Notes: generated by a model not told the origin, from the sequence alone. DNA of 64,000 bases from Pseudoalteromonas luteoviolacea (GCF_018100925.1 NZ_JAGJEH010000005.1:124001-188000), one strand, 5' to 3'. Counted from the first letter of the stretch, positions 29,623 through 38,379 are shown. A program made the numbers and translations.

Positions 29623-30029
29623 ATGGAAGTAATTGAACAATTTTGTAGTGAACATGTAAAACAAGTTCATATGTTGTACCAACAGGTATGGAGGGGAAAA
29701 CTCGTACATTAGCTGACACAATAGACTGTGTATCTGGTTCACAGGTTTGTGTTGGTATCGTAGGTGACCAAGGTGAACTAGTCGGTTTTGCACGTGTCTT
29801 GAGTGACTTTATCTATAAAGCTGTTATTTTTGATGTCATTGCAGCTCCGGAAGAACGCGGGAACGGCCTTGGAATTAAGCTAATGGAGTTGATAAAACAT
29901 CATCCTAAACTGAGCAAGATTCGTCATTTTGAGCTCTATTGCTTGCCTGATATGGAACCATTTTATGAGAAGCTTGGTTTTACCTCAGAGGTGGGCGGAA
30001 TACGTTTGTTGAGATGTGAAAATGCCTAA
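29623..30029 (+). pseudogene. GNAT-family N-acetyltransferase, frameshifted
   Basis: The ATG at 29623 gives MEVIEQFCSEHVKQVHMLYQ and reaches a stop after VWRGKLVH. Restoring one A in the A-run at about 29697 joins it to the open frame GKTRTLADTIDCV, which runs to 30029. The joined product of about 135 residues is a compact GNAT domain: VGFARVLSDFIYKAVIFDVI, then the acetyl-CoA loop EERGNGLGIKLME, and FYEKLGFT at the end. The ORF from the internal ATG at 29688 lacks the N-terminal strand and helix. Confidence 0.72.
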
Positions 30030-30146
30030 TAAACTGTTCATGCGGACAGCGAACAGTCGGCGATTTTGGTTTGATTTGAGCTCAGTGATTATGGTGGCTC
30101 TGTTTGGGATTAGCAGTAGTTAGCTGTTACTTAACAAGGTATTAAG
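30025..30146 (+). repeat. VCR-like attC site
   Basis: About 122 bp starting GCCTAATAAACTGTTC and ending TATTAAGC. The interior (GGACAGCGAACAGTCGGCG, then TGGTTTGATTTGAGC, then AGCAGTAGTTAGC) has the length and layout of the long attC repeats of Vibrio superintegrons. The outer motifs CCTAATA and TATTAAG are near-complements. Confidence 0.6.
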
Positions 30147-30152
30147 CCTCTT

Positions 30153-30766
30153 ATGAATATCGGGTATTACGAAAAATTTGAGAAAGAATTAGAAGCCGGG
30201 CTAAAGAAACAAGCAGCAGCTTCAGTGAAACTTTTTGTTGAGTCATTTAACGGAGAGGAAGAGGTTCTCAACTGGGTATGGTCGTATTTACCTAACCTTG
30301 AAAAAACAGACATAGCTGTATCCGCTACGAAATATTCATGAACCTCGTTTATCCTACTTTGAAAAGAGGTTTTGAGGTTGGAGATTACGATTCAACTTTG
30401 TGGCTTGGTAAGCTTATTCAAAATATTTATCAAACCAAAGGCTTATTTGAAGAACTTGGCTCTCTGGTTGAAATGGATTTTTATAAAAGGTGTCACGAAA
30501 TAGATCCCGAAAATAATCAAGGAAATGGCCTACTACTTGGCAGTCTTTTAAACTGGTTTTCATATTGTGAACATGAATGGCCAGCTGGTATTTTATACGG
30601 TAATGATGGCGCAAGTATTGAGCAATGCGAAGAGATAAGAAATGAAGTAAAGTTTGCTTTATCGCTTGTGACTGAGCAAGCGGACATAGACTTTATTGAA
30701 CAGTTTTTAGAAAAACTAGTTCAGTATGAAACGAGACTTAGTAAGGCCTTAAAGTCAGACTCGTAA
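30153..30766 (+). pseudogene. Frameshifted cassette gene of unknown function
   Basis: Two overlapping frames form one gene. 30153-30341 encodes MNIGYYEKFEKELEAGLKKQ and onward to LPNLEK; the rest lies in 30338-30766. Adding one A to the A6 run near 30303 gives LPNLEKNRHSCIRYEIFMNL and continues to KALKSDS, a protein of about 204 residues. It is acidic, helical and soluble, and I do not recognise it. An unrelated hydrolase remnant at 39007-39180 ends in the same KALKSDS codons, which suggests recombination between cassette ends. Confidence 0.6.
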
Positions 30767-30837
30767 CAGTTGACTCGATTCCGCTTAGCTTCATATTTTA
30801 GCCAACAATTACTCACTACTTTAGGCGGTGTTATCCA
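30764..30837 (+). repeat. attC-like site after the frameshifted cassette
   Basis: TAACAGTTGACTCG at the left, then TTTTAGCCAACAATTACTC and CTTTAGGCGGTGTTATCC at the right. The 3' part resembles the CCTTAGGCGGGCGTTA end of Vibrio attC sites. A similar arrangement follows the hydrolase remnant at 39181-39240. Confidence 0.5.
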
Positions 30838-31308
30838 TACAAAAGAAAAGTGCCTGTCCTATTTGCTCAATCGATTTCTAAGATCTTTTAAAAAGTTGCT
30901 TTTTTGATTGTATTAAAACCAGTTGTCAACATTCAAAAATGCCTCAAACTAATAAGGCAGAGTTAATTTTACCATTATTTTATAAACAACACGCTTTATG
31001 GTTGCGTTTGATTTTTAAATAAACAAATAAATGTAATACTTTTTAGCTTAAAAAGTGTGGGGCATTTTATATGGTGAATTAATGCAACCAAATTTAGTTG
31101 CGAAGAATAGTTTTAAGAAAAAATCAATAGGTGTATACTCCTATTGTTAGTTTTCTATTTATTGAACTAGGTTCCTTTTAATAGTTGTGTGCGGTTTTAA
31201 ATTGCAAGGCTGCTTGAAGGACTGGTTTTAGCTACTTTAAAATACTTAAAATAGCCATAAGTTTTATTTTAATCTAGATCTCAAAAGCCATCATTGGTAA
31301 TAATTAAC
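30838..31308. other. Gene-free stretch with a REP-like motif
   Basis: 471 bp, AT-rich. At 30841-30865 it holds a 25-bp sequence with the core AAGTGCCTGTCCTATTTG that recurs at 32483-32507. The rest shows no ORF or hairpin that I trust. Confidence 0.5.
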
Positions 31309-31803
31309 ATGAATATAAGAATATTATTATTTCTATCTATCGTAACTTTCGTAATTACAGGTTGTTCCAGTTCAAGAGTTACAGCATCTCTTAGCCCGGA
31401 AATTCCAGAGGCGTCATATACAGGAAAGGGAACAAATGCAGGGCCGATGTTGGTTGGCTCTCTTGGTGCTGTGGGGGTTGGTGTAGGTATAGCAATAGAT
31501 AAGGGTATAGCTAAAGACTTTGACAAACAGATTGAAATACATAAAGCCAAATATATTAAAAATATTTCTGTTCTACTAAAAGGTTACTTTCCAAACGCCG
31601 AAAGTTTTAGCTTGTCACGGCTTGAGTTCACTGCTGTACGAAACGATGAAAACTTGGTGAACACGAGCTTGGTTATTAAAGTGGAAGAAAACAGTGCCAT
31701 TGATTTTGTATCTATTGAACTAGAAATAATCAAGTTCGATGATTTAAAAACGTCAGATGCTTTCTGGCAACACCTCGAAAAAAAACTAAAAAAAGGACTG
31801 TAA
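31309..31803 (+). CDS. Putative lipoprotein with glycine-rich membrane segment
   Basis: 164 residues from the ATG at 31309; an upstream in-frame GTG lacks support. The signal peptide ends in the lipobox VITGC (mature Cys about residue 19). A Gly/Val-rich hydrophobic stretch, PMLVGSLGAVGVGVGIAI, follows at about 46-63 and may be a membrane hairpin, then a soluble alpha/beta domain. Unknown function. The next secreted-protein gene starts 1 base after the stop, so the two form an operon and may act together at the cell envelope. Confidence 0.62.
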   Translation: MNIRILLFLSIVTFVITGCSSSRVTASLSPEIPEASYTGKGTNAGPMLVGSLGAVGVGVGIAIDKGIAKDFDKQIEIHKAKYIKNISVLLKGYFPNAESFSLSRLEFTAVRNDENLVNTSLVIKVEENSAIDFVSIELEIIKFDDLKTSDAFWQHLEKKLKKGL

Positions 31804-31804
31804 T

Positions 31805-32137
31805 ATGAAAACAACTCTCTTTATTGGATTACTCATTGGGGCTATTTCTTTTGGCACCAAAGCGAGTACATGGGCCAATGCATCTGGAAAAATCAGTAAT
31901 ATTCAAGTATGGGCCAATGGTAGTGATCCATATGGAGTCTGGGTTACTTTAGAGAGTGGCTCCGTAACGCCAAGTGGTTGTAGTCTGACTTATTATTTGC
32001 AACATAACGCTTCAAACAAAGATATCGTTTATAGCGGTTTACTTACATCAAAGGTGTCTGGCGGTAACGTTACTATCCAAACAGATAGAAGTAAGAATGC
32101 GACGGGTTTGTGTCGAATTCATAAAGTTCTTTTTTAG
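31805..32137 (+). CDS. Small secreted protein
   Basis: 110 residues with a signal peptide cleaved near TKAS (about residue 20), leaving a mature domain of ~90 residues. It is beta-rich with two cysteines (PSGCSLTY and GLCRIHK) that could form a disulfide in the periplasm. It is immediately downstream of the lipoprotein gene. I do not recognise the family. Confidence 0.6.
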   Translation: MKTTLFIGLLIGAISFGTKASTWANASGKISNIQVWANGSDPYGVWVTLESGSVTPSGCSLTYYLQHNASNKDIVYSGLLTSKVSGGNVTIQTDRSKNATGLCRIHKVLF

Positions 32138-32278
32138 AGCAATAAATATTTAAGATTTAGGTAGACACGATATAGAAAGTAATTTGGCACCATTTAGGGC
32201 TGGCACAAATTTATTGCTTAAGTCGTGCTATTTTACTTCAGTTTAAATATCTAGCTTGAGTTGAATAGGAATGATAAG

Positions 32279-32304
32279 AGCACGGTGTATACGCCGTGCT
32301 TTTT
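32279..32304 (+). terminator. Intrinsic terminator
   Basis: AGCACGG (32279-32285) pairs with CCGTGCT (32294-32300) and is followed by a T-run. It is placed downstream of the small secreted-protein gene. Confidence 0.7.
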
Positions 32305-32609
32305 GTGTGGACAGGGTAAGTAAACAGGTAAAAACTTTGACCGCAGACGGACATAGATTAGTAGAGCGAATGAAGCTGCCAAGCAGTGTATTTGCGAGAC
32401 AACGAGATGATATCTAGGTGGTATAAGTTTTACAGAGGGAGTCCAATCATTGATAGACATCTTAACGGTGAAACTTTTGGCAAAAAGAAAAGTGCCTGTC
32501 CTATTTGTTATCAGGAGCGTCAATTAATTAGGTGCTTTTCATCTAAACTCACATAAATATTTTTTGTTTGCTATCAGCACAGCTTTGGAAACTGCTCATA
32601 CAAGTGTAT
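32305..32609. other. Gene-free stretch with second REP-like motif
   Basis: Contains the second copy (32483-32507) of the 25-bp motif found at 30841-30865. No credible ORF was seen. The downstream esterase gene points toward this region. Confidence 0.45.
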
Positions 32610-33827
32610 TCAAAATAATTGTGTTAACCAATCTTTCAATTCATAGTAGGCACAGAGCATTGGCGATTTTGGCCATAATTCCTCAGAGTTGCAGTCAAAA
32701 ACTTTGAAACTAAAATCTTCTCTGGACAAACTGGTAGGTGGCTTAAAATAGCCTTTATTGTTACCAAGGTGATGCTCAAAGAAACCTGTGCTCAGGTTGG
32801 CCACATCAACAATCGCTTTGAACTTATTATCTCTTTGCAGTGTTGATTGCGGTTGTTGAATCATCTCTTTGAAGACGACAAAGTCGGTGAAAGACAAGTG
32901 ATTGAGGTCTTCAAAAATGGCAACATAGCCTTTGTTTTTCACGTTCAGAAAAACTTCGCTGAAGTATTCTTCGTAGGCGTGCACATACATAAAAGGCTGT
33001 TTAATAATAAGCCCTTTTCTATTGAAAATTGTACCGTCAAGGTTAATGATGGCATCGACTTTGTCTGACAGTGCTGCGCTATGAAAAGCTGCTGCACCAC
33101 CATAAGAGTGACCGATAATCCCGACTTTTTCGGAGATCTTGTTGTAAAAAACACTCTCTGGTTTTTGGCTATGTTGCTGTAAGTGTTCAATAACAAAGAG
33201 CTGATCTGCGGTCCACATTGCCAGGTCAATTCCTAGGTTATCCTGAGGCAACTCTATGGTCAGCTTGGTCTCAGAGTCAGGGGGAGCGTAGTGAGACGAA
33301 CCAAAAGTATGGTTAATAGAAGCGACTAGAAAACCTCTACTGGCAATATACGAAGCCGTGATGACAAACAGTTCCGGGTTGAGATAGTACCCATGCGATA
33401 AAATGATAAGGGGTAAAGCCCCCAAAGAGTCATCTATTTCGGCTCCTTCAGCGATGTTCCAATTTAAGGGCTTTAACTTTTCTATTGCTGGTGGCGCTAT
33501 TACTTCATCGAAAATAAGCTGGTTAACCCTTGCAAACTTGTCCGGCAAAGCCGCTAGCTTAGTTTCCTTATTATCGACTACAGCGGGATAAAAAAACCTA
33601 ACTCCCAGCTGTCTGGGGCCCAAATCAATCGTTCTATGGTCGTTGCGACTGTGATCTTCTAGGTGAACAACAAAGCTCCCAACTGGCTGCTTTAAAGGTA
33701 ATGATATCGTCTGCTGGTGGATACACAGATTATTTCCTGTTTCAGACTCACAGCTTTGCACCTTGCTGGTTGCTAGGAAAAAAACAATTGCCACAGAGAG
33801 TAATTTCGCTAGGCGTTCAGGATTCAT
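32610..33827 (-). CDS. Secreted alpha/beta hydrolase, PAF-acetylhydrolase-like
   Basis: 405 residues. An N-terminal signal peptide (about 1-25, ending KVQS) sends it to the periplasm or outside. The fold is alpha/beta hydrolase: PLIILSHGYYLNPELF forms the oxyanion region, VGIIGHSYGGAAAFHSA carries the nucleophile Ser, INLDGTIFN the Asp, and EDLNHLSFTDF the His, matching the catalytic triad pattern of plasma PAF-acetylhydrolase-like lipases. The substrate is unknown, probably a short-chain phospholipid or ester. It is the only reverse-strand gene inside the plus-strand cassette-like array. Confidence 0.8.
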   Translation of the reverse strand: MNPERLAKLLSVAIVFFLATSKVQSCESETGNNLCIHQQTISLPLKQPVGSFVVHLEDHSRNDHRTIDLGPRQLGVRFFYPAVVDNKETKLAALPDKFARVNQLIFDEVIAPPAIEKLKPLNWNIAEGAEIDDSLGALPLIILSHGYYLNPELFVITASYIASRGFLVASINHTFGSSHYAPPDSETKLTIELPQDNLGIDLAMWTADQLFVIEHLQQHSQKPESVFYNKISEKVGIIGHSYGGAAAFHSAALSDKVDAIINLDGTIFNRKGLIIKQPFMYVHAYEEYFSEVFLNVKNKGYVAIFEDLNHLSFTDFVVFKEMIQQPQSTLQRDNKFKAIVDVANLSTGFFEHHLGNNKGYFKPPTSLSREDFSFKVFDCNSEELWPKSPMLCAYYELKDWLTQLF

Positions 33828-33964
33828 TATTTATTCCAATGTTTTGTTTGTGATTGATAGTGCGGCTCAGTAATTCCCCATTTTCCATAATGAGTGTTTG
33901 TTCAGAAAGGTCGCAATACCTGTCACCATACTACCTCATTACTAATTTATTTTGTTGTTTTTAA

Positions 33965-34330
33965 GGTAATTTATCTTTTTGGAGGAAGTACGAACTCGAA
34001 AAGGTAGAAATCGAAAGTTGGCTAATAAACGGAGTAAATTATCGAGCTTATACTGGTGATTTTGGAACAAGATCTCCCGAAGGTGTCGAAGCATCAATTC
34101 CAGAAACGCCTTTTGAGTCTTTAGAAAAATCAACTAAAAATGGAGCGCTAGATTCAGAAATACCTTGGTTTAGAGTTTTCTTCGAGCGTGTATCTGGTGA
34201 ATTTTCCTTAGAAGCTCTATAAGAAAATGAGGTTTGGGAAAAAGGGACTTCAATGCTAAGCGCAGAACTTTGGGAAAAATCAGAGGGCTATTATAGTGTT
34301 TGTAACTTTATTATACTGCGCAAAGCATAA
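33965..34330 (+). pseudogene. Truncated cassette gene with internal stop
   Basis: Open frame without a start codon (it begins just after a TAA at 33962-33964): WRKYELEKVEIESWLINGVN through to FSLEAL, then TAA at 34220-34222. The same frame then continues with ENEVWEKGTSMLSAELWEKS and ends at 34330. The conserved coding character across the stop indicates a decayed gene missing its 5' end. Product unknown. Confidence 0.55.
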
Positions 34331-34434
34331 CAAAAATCTGCACGCTTACACATATTGATGCGCTTTTCTATGTGTATGTCGCTACGCTCCAACTATATAC
34401 AAAAACGCTCTCCGCAGTATCAGTAGGTGAGCTA
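34331..34434 (+). other. Weak attC-like spacer
   Basis: Begins at GCATAACAAAAATCTGC just after the decayed gene and ends at GGTGAGCTAGGTG before the next ORF. Position and size fit a cassette junction, but the core motifs are poor. Confidence 0.3.
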
Positions 34435-34453
34435 GGTGTTTAATGTAAGTGCT

Positions 34454-34936
34454 ATGAATACGATAATTCAACATATTGAAACATATTGGACAAAAAAATC
34501 CCGTGGACACCCTAAAGCAACGCTAAGAAACGCAGTGCCAGAAGTCTTTCCAATAGAAAATGTACCAGAAACTCAAGGTGTATTATTAATCGAAGTTAAG
34601 CACTCTGAATATAGCAACTTTCATAACCCCTCTGTTTCACGTTTTCGAGCCATAAATGAAAATCAGCAACGACAATTGGGATTTGAGTTTGAAGAGTTAG
34701 GTGGTGAATTGTTAGTGTCAATGTGGAGTAGTAGTGGACATTTGAAAAGAGTTGGTATCTTAAAAGCAAATTCATGGCTCAAGATAATTACAAATGAACG
34801 TACTTCATTAGAGTATACTTGGGCTTATTATAAGCATGTATATAACATTTATTATGGTAATGCATGCAATATCGGCAATGTACTTACCTCTCAGCAACCG
34901 AATACAGTATTAAACCTGGAAAATAACCTATGGTAG
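34454..34936 (+). CDS. Cassette ORF of unknown function
   Basis: 160 residues from the ATG at 34454 (MNTIIQHIETYWTKKSRG); an upstream GTG at 34436 is possible but has no better ribosome site. It is a soluble mixed alpha/beta protein with no recognised motif. The N-terminal helix followed by a Pro-rich segment (PEVFPIENVPETQG) and the C-terminal Asn-rich tail are the only landmarks. It lies between two cassette-like spacers. Confidence 0.5.
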   Translation: MNTIIQHIETYWTKKSRGHPKATLRNAVPEVFPIENVPETQGVLLIEVKHSEYSNFHNPSVSRFRAINENQQRQLGFEFEELGGELLVSMWSSSGHLKRVGILKANSWLKIITNERTSLEYTWAYYKHVYNIYYGNACNIGNVLTSQQPNTVLNLENNLW

Positions 34937-34955
34937 TTTAATCTTCGATATTATT

Positions 34956-35141
34956 GTGTGGCTAGTAGTACCTTGTTTCGTTGGCATAATGTGGAAGAGA
35001 CGACGAAAAAAGGTAAGTAAAACAGCTAACACATATGAACCGTCTCCCGTCAAGAAAATCTATGGAGTCGTGTCTTGCAATGAGCAGGCTTTGCACAATT
35101 CAAAGCATGCCCCCGCGATTTCTATTATCCAGTACATGTAG
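34956..35141 (+). CDS. Possible small membrane protein
   Basis: 61 codons from GTG: one hydrophobic helix (WLVVPCFVGIMW) followed by a strongly basic stretch (KRRRKKVSK), the topology of a small single-pass inner-membrane protein. There is no clear ribosome site, and it may be a fragment. Confidence 0.25.
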   Translation: MWLVVPCFVGIMWKRRRKKVSKTANTYEPSPVKKIYGVVSCNEQALHNSKHAPAISIIQYM

Positions 35142-35149
35142 CATGAGAT

Positions 35150-35400
35150 GGTCTTTTTAGCATATCTCTACTTATACATATACGCTTGGGTCATGGATAA
35201 AAATCGTGATTCCATAGTAAGTTACATTTTATTTCATGTATATACATTGCTTAGTGTTTGTTAAATATCACTGTTATGCGACAATTGACGTACTTTGCCC
35301 CTTTCTAACTTGATGACGTCTGTTTAAGTTATTGAGGGGTAATAAAGTGTGTGTCTGAATAGCTGTTGTTATGCGACGTTTATCGTAGATAAAAATGTTG
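35150..35400 (+). repeat. Diverged repeat block, copy 2 (related to 28200-28470)
   Basis: Same ordered landmarks as copy 1: TTTTAGCATATCT, AATATCACTGTTATGCGAC, GTTTAAGTTAT and GCTGTTGTTATGCGACG. It lies upstream of a cassette-type ORF at 35445, as copy 1 lies upstream of 28504. Confidence 0.5.
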
Positions 35401-35444
35401 TGTTTTCAGTCAAGTTTCGAGTTTATACAAATAGGTAAGTTGGT

Positions 35445-35960
35445 TTGTCAGTTGTTAGTCTCTCATGGAATAAAAAAATTTCTCTTACCTCTGACACTTT
35501 AGAGGGCTTCAAAGAGTTAAAGGGAGACTTGTGGGAGTACTTAGTTAAAGATACGAATAATACCTATAGAGTGTTCCGAAGCTTTTTTGACAATAAGTAC
35601 TACGTTTATGAATTGATAGAACCCAAAGGTGAGTCTTTGATAGCCAAGCTTCATTGCAATGGTGACTTTGAAACATACTTAAACAAAAAGACGATTAAAG
35701 ATTTTGTATGGTTTGGTAGCCAATATAGCAATCTAGCTGAAGGTAAATTGAAAATAGACAACTACAGCAAAATTTATTTAAACGATGAATTAGTAGCTGC
35801 TATCGGTGGAGAAAATAGAATTAGTTGGCTTTGTAAGACCATTTTACATGGTCGTGAAATTCGCTATCGAAAATGGAGTGGAATTAAATACAATTCCTTT
35901 CGGATTAATGAGAGGTTAGCCTTATCGCTAGCAGTGTCGTTTATGGCTAATTTGGACTAA
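35445..35960 (+). CDS. Cassette ORF of unknown function
   Basis: 171 residues, apparently from TTG at 35445, since no in-frame ATG precedes the conserved-looking body. It is a soluble beta-rich protein with many aromatic residues (RVFRSFFDNKYYVYELIEPK) and no motif I recognise. It ends 19 bases before a GCGTTAGGT sequence (35979-35987) that looks like the 3' core of an attC site. Confidence 0.5.
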   Translation: MSVVSLSWNKKISLTSDTLEGFKELKGDLWEYLVKDTNNTYRVFRSFFDNKYYVYELIEPKGESLIAKLHCNGDFETYLNKKTIKDFVWFGSQYSNLAEGKLKIDNYSKIYLNDELVAAIGGENRISWLCKTILHGREIRYRKWSGIKYNSFRINERLALSLAVSFMANLD

Positions 35961-35987
35961 AAAATACCTTTGCTTACGGCGTTAGGT
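35961..35987 (+). repeat. Truncated attC-like 3' end
   Basis: Only the right half is visible: TGCTTACGGCGTTAGGT, ending with the GTTAGGT core. It sits between the 171-residue ORF and a decayed secreted-protein gene. Confidence 0.45.
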
Positions 35988-35992
35988 ACCTA

Positions 35993-36338
35993 GTGAAATT
36001 ATCAATTTTCTTCACTTTGCTCTTATCCATGAATGTGAGTGCGCGCTGGTTGTTCACACATTAACAATGCAGCAGGCATGTACGATTTCTTTTTTACTAC
36101 AGTTTTCGAGCAAAAAAGTGGTTCTGAAGAATTTGGTTTCAAAGAACTAGAAAAAGCAGAGAAAGACTTAGCATGTTAATGTCTGCTAAAATCTGCAGAA
36201 TTAGGAGAATGTAGCGCTATTCACACTCTAAGCTCTTTTCATCGATATTCAATTGGACAGTCCTATTTTGGCTTTCAACCAGATAGTGCTATCGCGAACA
36301 AGTTGGATAAAAGAAAGCTATCAGCATGTGGTACCTAA
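35993..36338 (+). pseudogene. Decayed secreted Sel1-like gene
   Basis: GTG at 35993 starts a clean signal peptide (MKLSIFFTLLLSMNVSA), but the frame stops after RWLFTH. A later frame reads FGFKELEKAEKDLAC, a stop, then CLLKSAELGECSAIH and IGQSYFGFQPDSAIANKLD. The AELG...A.. spacing resembles a Sel1-type helical repeat. At least one frameshift and one stop are needed, so it is a pseudogene. Confidence 0.5.
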
Positions 36339-36412
36339 CAACTGCGCTCAAAACCATGTTGGTTCACCATTACAGCCAACATGGTTTTGCGCGTTTAGCG
36401 CAAAAGTTAGTT
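36333..36412 (+). repeat. attC-like site with long perfect inner arms
   Basis: ACCTAAC at 36333-36339 and GTTAGTT at 36406-36412 form the ends. Inside, CAAAACCATGTTGG (36349-36362) pairs perfectly with CCAACATGGTTTTG (36376-36389). It overlaps the end of the decayed Sel1-like gene and precedes the next ribosome site. Confidence 0.6.
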
Positions 36413-36444
36413 TTAAGATCAATATTTGAGAATTAGGAGTGCTA

Positions 36445-36927
36445 GTGAAGAAATTAGTTTGTTGTTTAGCTGTTGCGCTTATTGTTGGTTGTTCATCTAC
36501 TTCACGTATGATCGACAGTAATATAGATGTTGCAGAATTAAATAATGGAACAGAGCTTTCTCAATCAAAAGTAACAGTTTATCTAAACAATGAAGGTACT
36601 GATAGAGCTTCTGTTCGTTTTGAAACTCGATATAAATCAGAACCAAACCGAGTTCACCGGTTGTATATATTTGATGAAGACGTACCTGCATTAAAGTCAT
36701 TGCTAACTAAAGTGCTGAAAGATGAGCTGACAGTTAAAGATATGTTGGAGCCTGTCAACTTTGGTCGTGATAAAGGGGTATTCGGGCAAACTAAAGCTGG
36801 GGATAAAGAGTATGTAAGGATCAATACAGTAGAAGGTTCTTACTTGTTTCCAGAATCATCAATTCCGAATTTAATTAATGTGCTTAATCAACTAGAAGAC
36901 GCGGCAAAACTTAAAACTAACAAGTAA
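36445..36927 (+). CDS. Putative lipoprotein, cassette-borne
   Basis: 160 residues from GTG at 36445, five bases after AGGAG; the GTG at 36439 overlaps the ribosome site and is unlikely. The signal peptide VKKLVCCLAVALIVGCSSTS contains the lipobox IVGC. The mature part is alpha/beta with no recognised motif. The stop overlaps the start of the next attC-like spacer, as in a gene cassette. Confidence 0.6.
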   Translation: MKKLVCCLAVALIVGCSSTSRMIDSNIDVAELNNGTELSQSKVTVYLNNEGTDRASVRFETRYKSEPNRVHRLYIFDEDVPALKSLLTKVLKDELTVKDMLEPVNFGRDKGVFGQTKAGDKEYVRINTVEGSYLFPESSIPNLINVLNQLEDAAKLKTNK

Positions 36928-36992
36928 ATTATGTTCGTTCAACATGTTGGTCAGGGACGCAGCAAGCTGCGCCCCACATTTAAGCGTTAGGT
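36916..36992 (+). repeat. attC-like site
   Basis: Left end ACTAACAAG inside the last codons of the lipoprotein gene, right end GCGTTAGGT at 36984-36992. The interior holds a small hairpin (GCAGCAAGCTGC). The total of 77 bp is within the attC range. Confidence 0.6.
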
Positions 36993-37000
36993 AACACAGA

Positions 37001-37455
37001 ATGACCATCAATTTTTTTAACTAATCCATTTGAGCCAGCACGCCCTGATGTTGCTGGTTGCGAGTATATAACTCTATTTCTATTTGACCCTGCTGGTAAT
37101 CTAGTTGATTCGGAAATTGAAGAGCTTGATCCGAGAGGCACTTACTCTGAGGGTGATGCAAATAAAAAAATAATGAAAAATTGGAAAAATAGGAGATGTA
37201 ACTTTCTAGCGTATTGAGGTTAAACTATTTTCAATAGATCACAAGAGAACAAACATTGGGCTAATTACCTGAGAGCCTGAAGAAGGCTGTGATGTTTGGG
37301 ATGTTGAACTTTTATCTGGTAATTACATGGTGTTTTTCGAACCGAGGGATAGTGGATACTATCGTATAACAAGAAAAATTAAAAATTGTGGACAAAAAGC
37401 AGTTGGCTTTGTTCGCACCTCACAAATTTTAGCCAACTATTTTATTGCCCCTTGA
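37001..37455 (+). pseudogene. Decayed cassette gene
   Basis: Starts at ATG 37001, nine bases after an attC core. Coding sense is split over frames: PFEPARPDVAGCEYITLFLF and onward through LVDSEIEELDPRGTYSEGDA, then a shift to SIDHKRTNIG and EEGCDVWDVELLSGNYMVFF, ending ANYFIAP at 37455. Several indels or stops are needed. Function unknown. Confidence 0.5.
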
Positions 37456-37477
37456 CGAGGCGTTACAAGGAGGAAGC

Positions 37478-38002
37478 TTGCGCACATTCTATATCGCATT
37501 AATGTTTTTTAGTTATTTCAGTGAGGCGCAAGAACCAGCTCCACTCGCTTCATGCTTGTCTTATGAAATAAGTAGAATTGATAAAGACATCGGGAAGTTT
37601 GTATTGCAGAACGTATTTGCTCCGCAACTATTTGAGAACTTGGATAAGCGTTTTCCTGAACAAGATATTGATTGGTCGGCTTGGACTACGAGTGTAGATG
37701 AATATAAAGGTGAAGATGGCAAAGAAAAAACGAAACTCAAAGGCTGTTTTGACATCACCGAAATTCATGACAACAATGAGTTGATTTCTTCAATCATGCG
37801 AGTTTCCATGACTCGATTTCAAGCAGCCATGAAGTTTTATTCAAAGCCAAGCACTGAACAAATTCCGAAAAATAAAATAGAGTCAATGCTTGATGGTTAT
37901 GAAAACTTGCTTAAGAACCCAAAAGTTAAACAAGCAATGAAAGACGAGTTGGAACATAACAATCAAGTTCAAGCGACGCCAAACAAAGGCCCGGCTGGTT
38001 AG
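37478..38002 (+). CDS. Secreted cassette protein of unknown function
   Basis: 174 residues. I chose TTG at 37478 because AAGGAGG lies four bases upstream and the first residues then form a signal peptide (LRTFYIALMFFSYFSEAQ); a TTG at 37445 lacks this. Just upstream, CTTGACGAGGCGTTACAAGG resembles an attC 3' end. The mature protein has two spaced cysteines (ASCLSYE and LKGCFDI) and a Gln/Asn-rich tail. Not recognised. Confidence 0.55.
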   Translation: MRTFYIALMFFSYFSEAQEPAPLASCLSYEISRIDKDIGKFVLQNVFAPQLFENLDKRFPEQDIDWSAWTTSVDEYKGEDGKEKTKLKGCFDITEIHDNNELISSIMRVSMTRFQAAMKFYSKPSTEQIPKNKIESMLDGYENLLKNPKVKQAMKDELEHNNQVQATPNKGPAG

Positions 38003-38028
38003 GGCGCTCTGTGCTAGTGAGGTTATTG

Positions 38029-38379
38029 ATGAATCAGCTTATTAAGATAACCGTGGCTATCCCTTTTATTGCCATTGCTTTTTATCATCTGTATTTTTTT
38101 ATTAAACCAAGTGTTACTGTCATAAATGAATCAGATAACGCTATCACAGAGGCCATTGTTCGTTTGCCTGAGAGTCGTTTGAATTTTGGCTCTATTGGAC
38201 GCAAGCAAGAAAACACCATTTACCATTCACTCTCTCAAAATGATGGTAGTTATAATTATTCATTTAAAATTGACGGCAAAACAATCACTGGAAGTTGTGG
38301 TTATTTAACAAACAATGAATTCAATAAACGGTTTATGATTACAGTTAGTAAACGTAACAGGATAAGTTGTAGCCAATAA
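38029..38379 (+). CDS. Membrane-anchored cassette protein
   Basis: 116 residues from the ATG at 38029. One N-terminal hydrophobic helix (ITVAIPFIAIAFYHLYFFI, about 6-24) anchors a small periplasmic beta-rich domain with two cysteines (GSCGYL and ISCSQ). It ends just before an attC-like spacer. Family unknown. Confidence 0.5.
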   Translation: MNQLIKITVAIPFIAIAFYHLYFFIKPSVTVINESDNAITEAIVRLPESRLNFGSIGRKQENTIYHSLSQNDGSYNYSFKIDGKTITGSCGYLTNNEFNKRFMITVSKRNRISCSQ

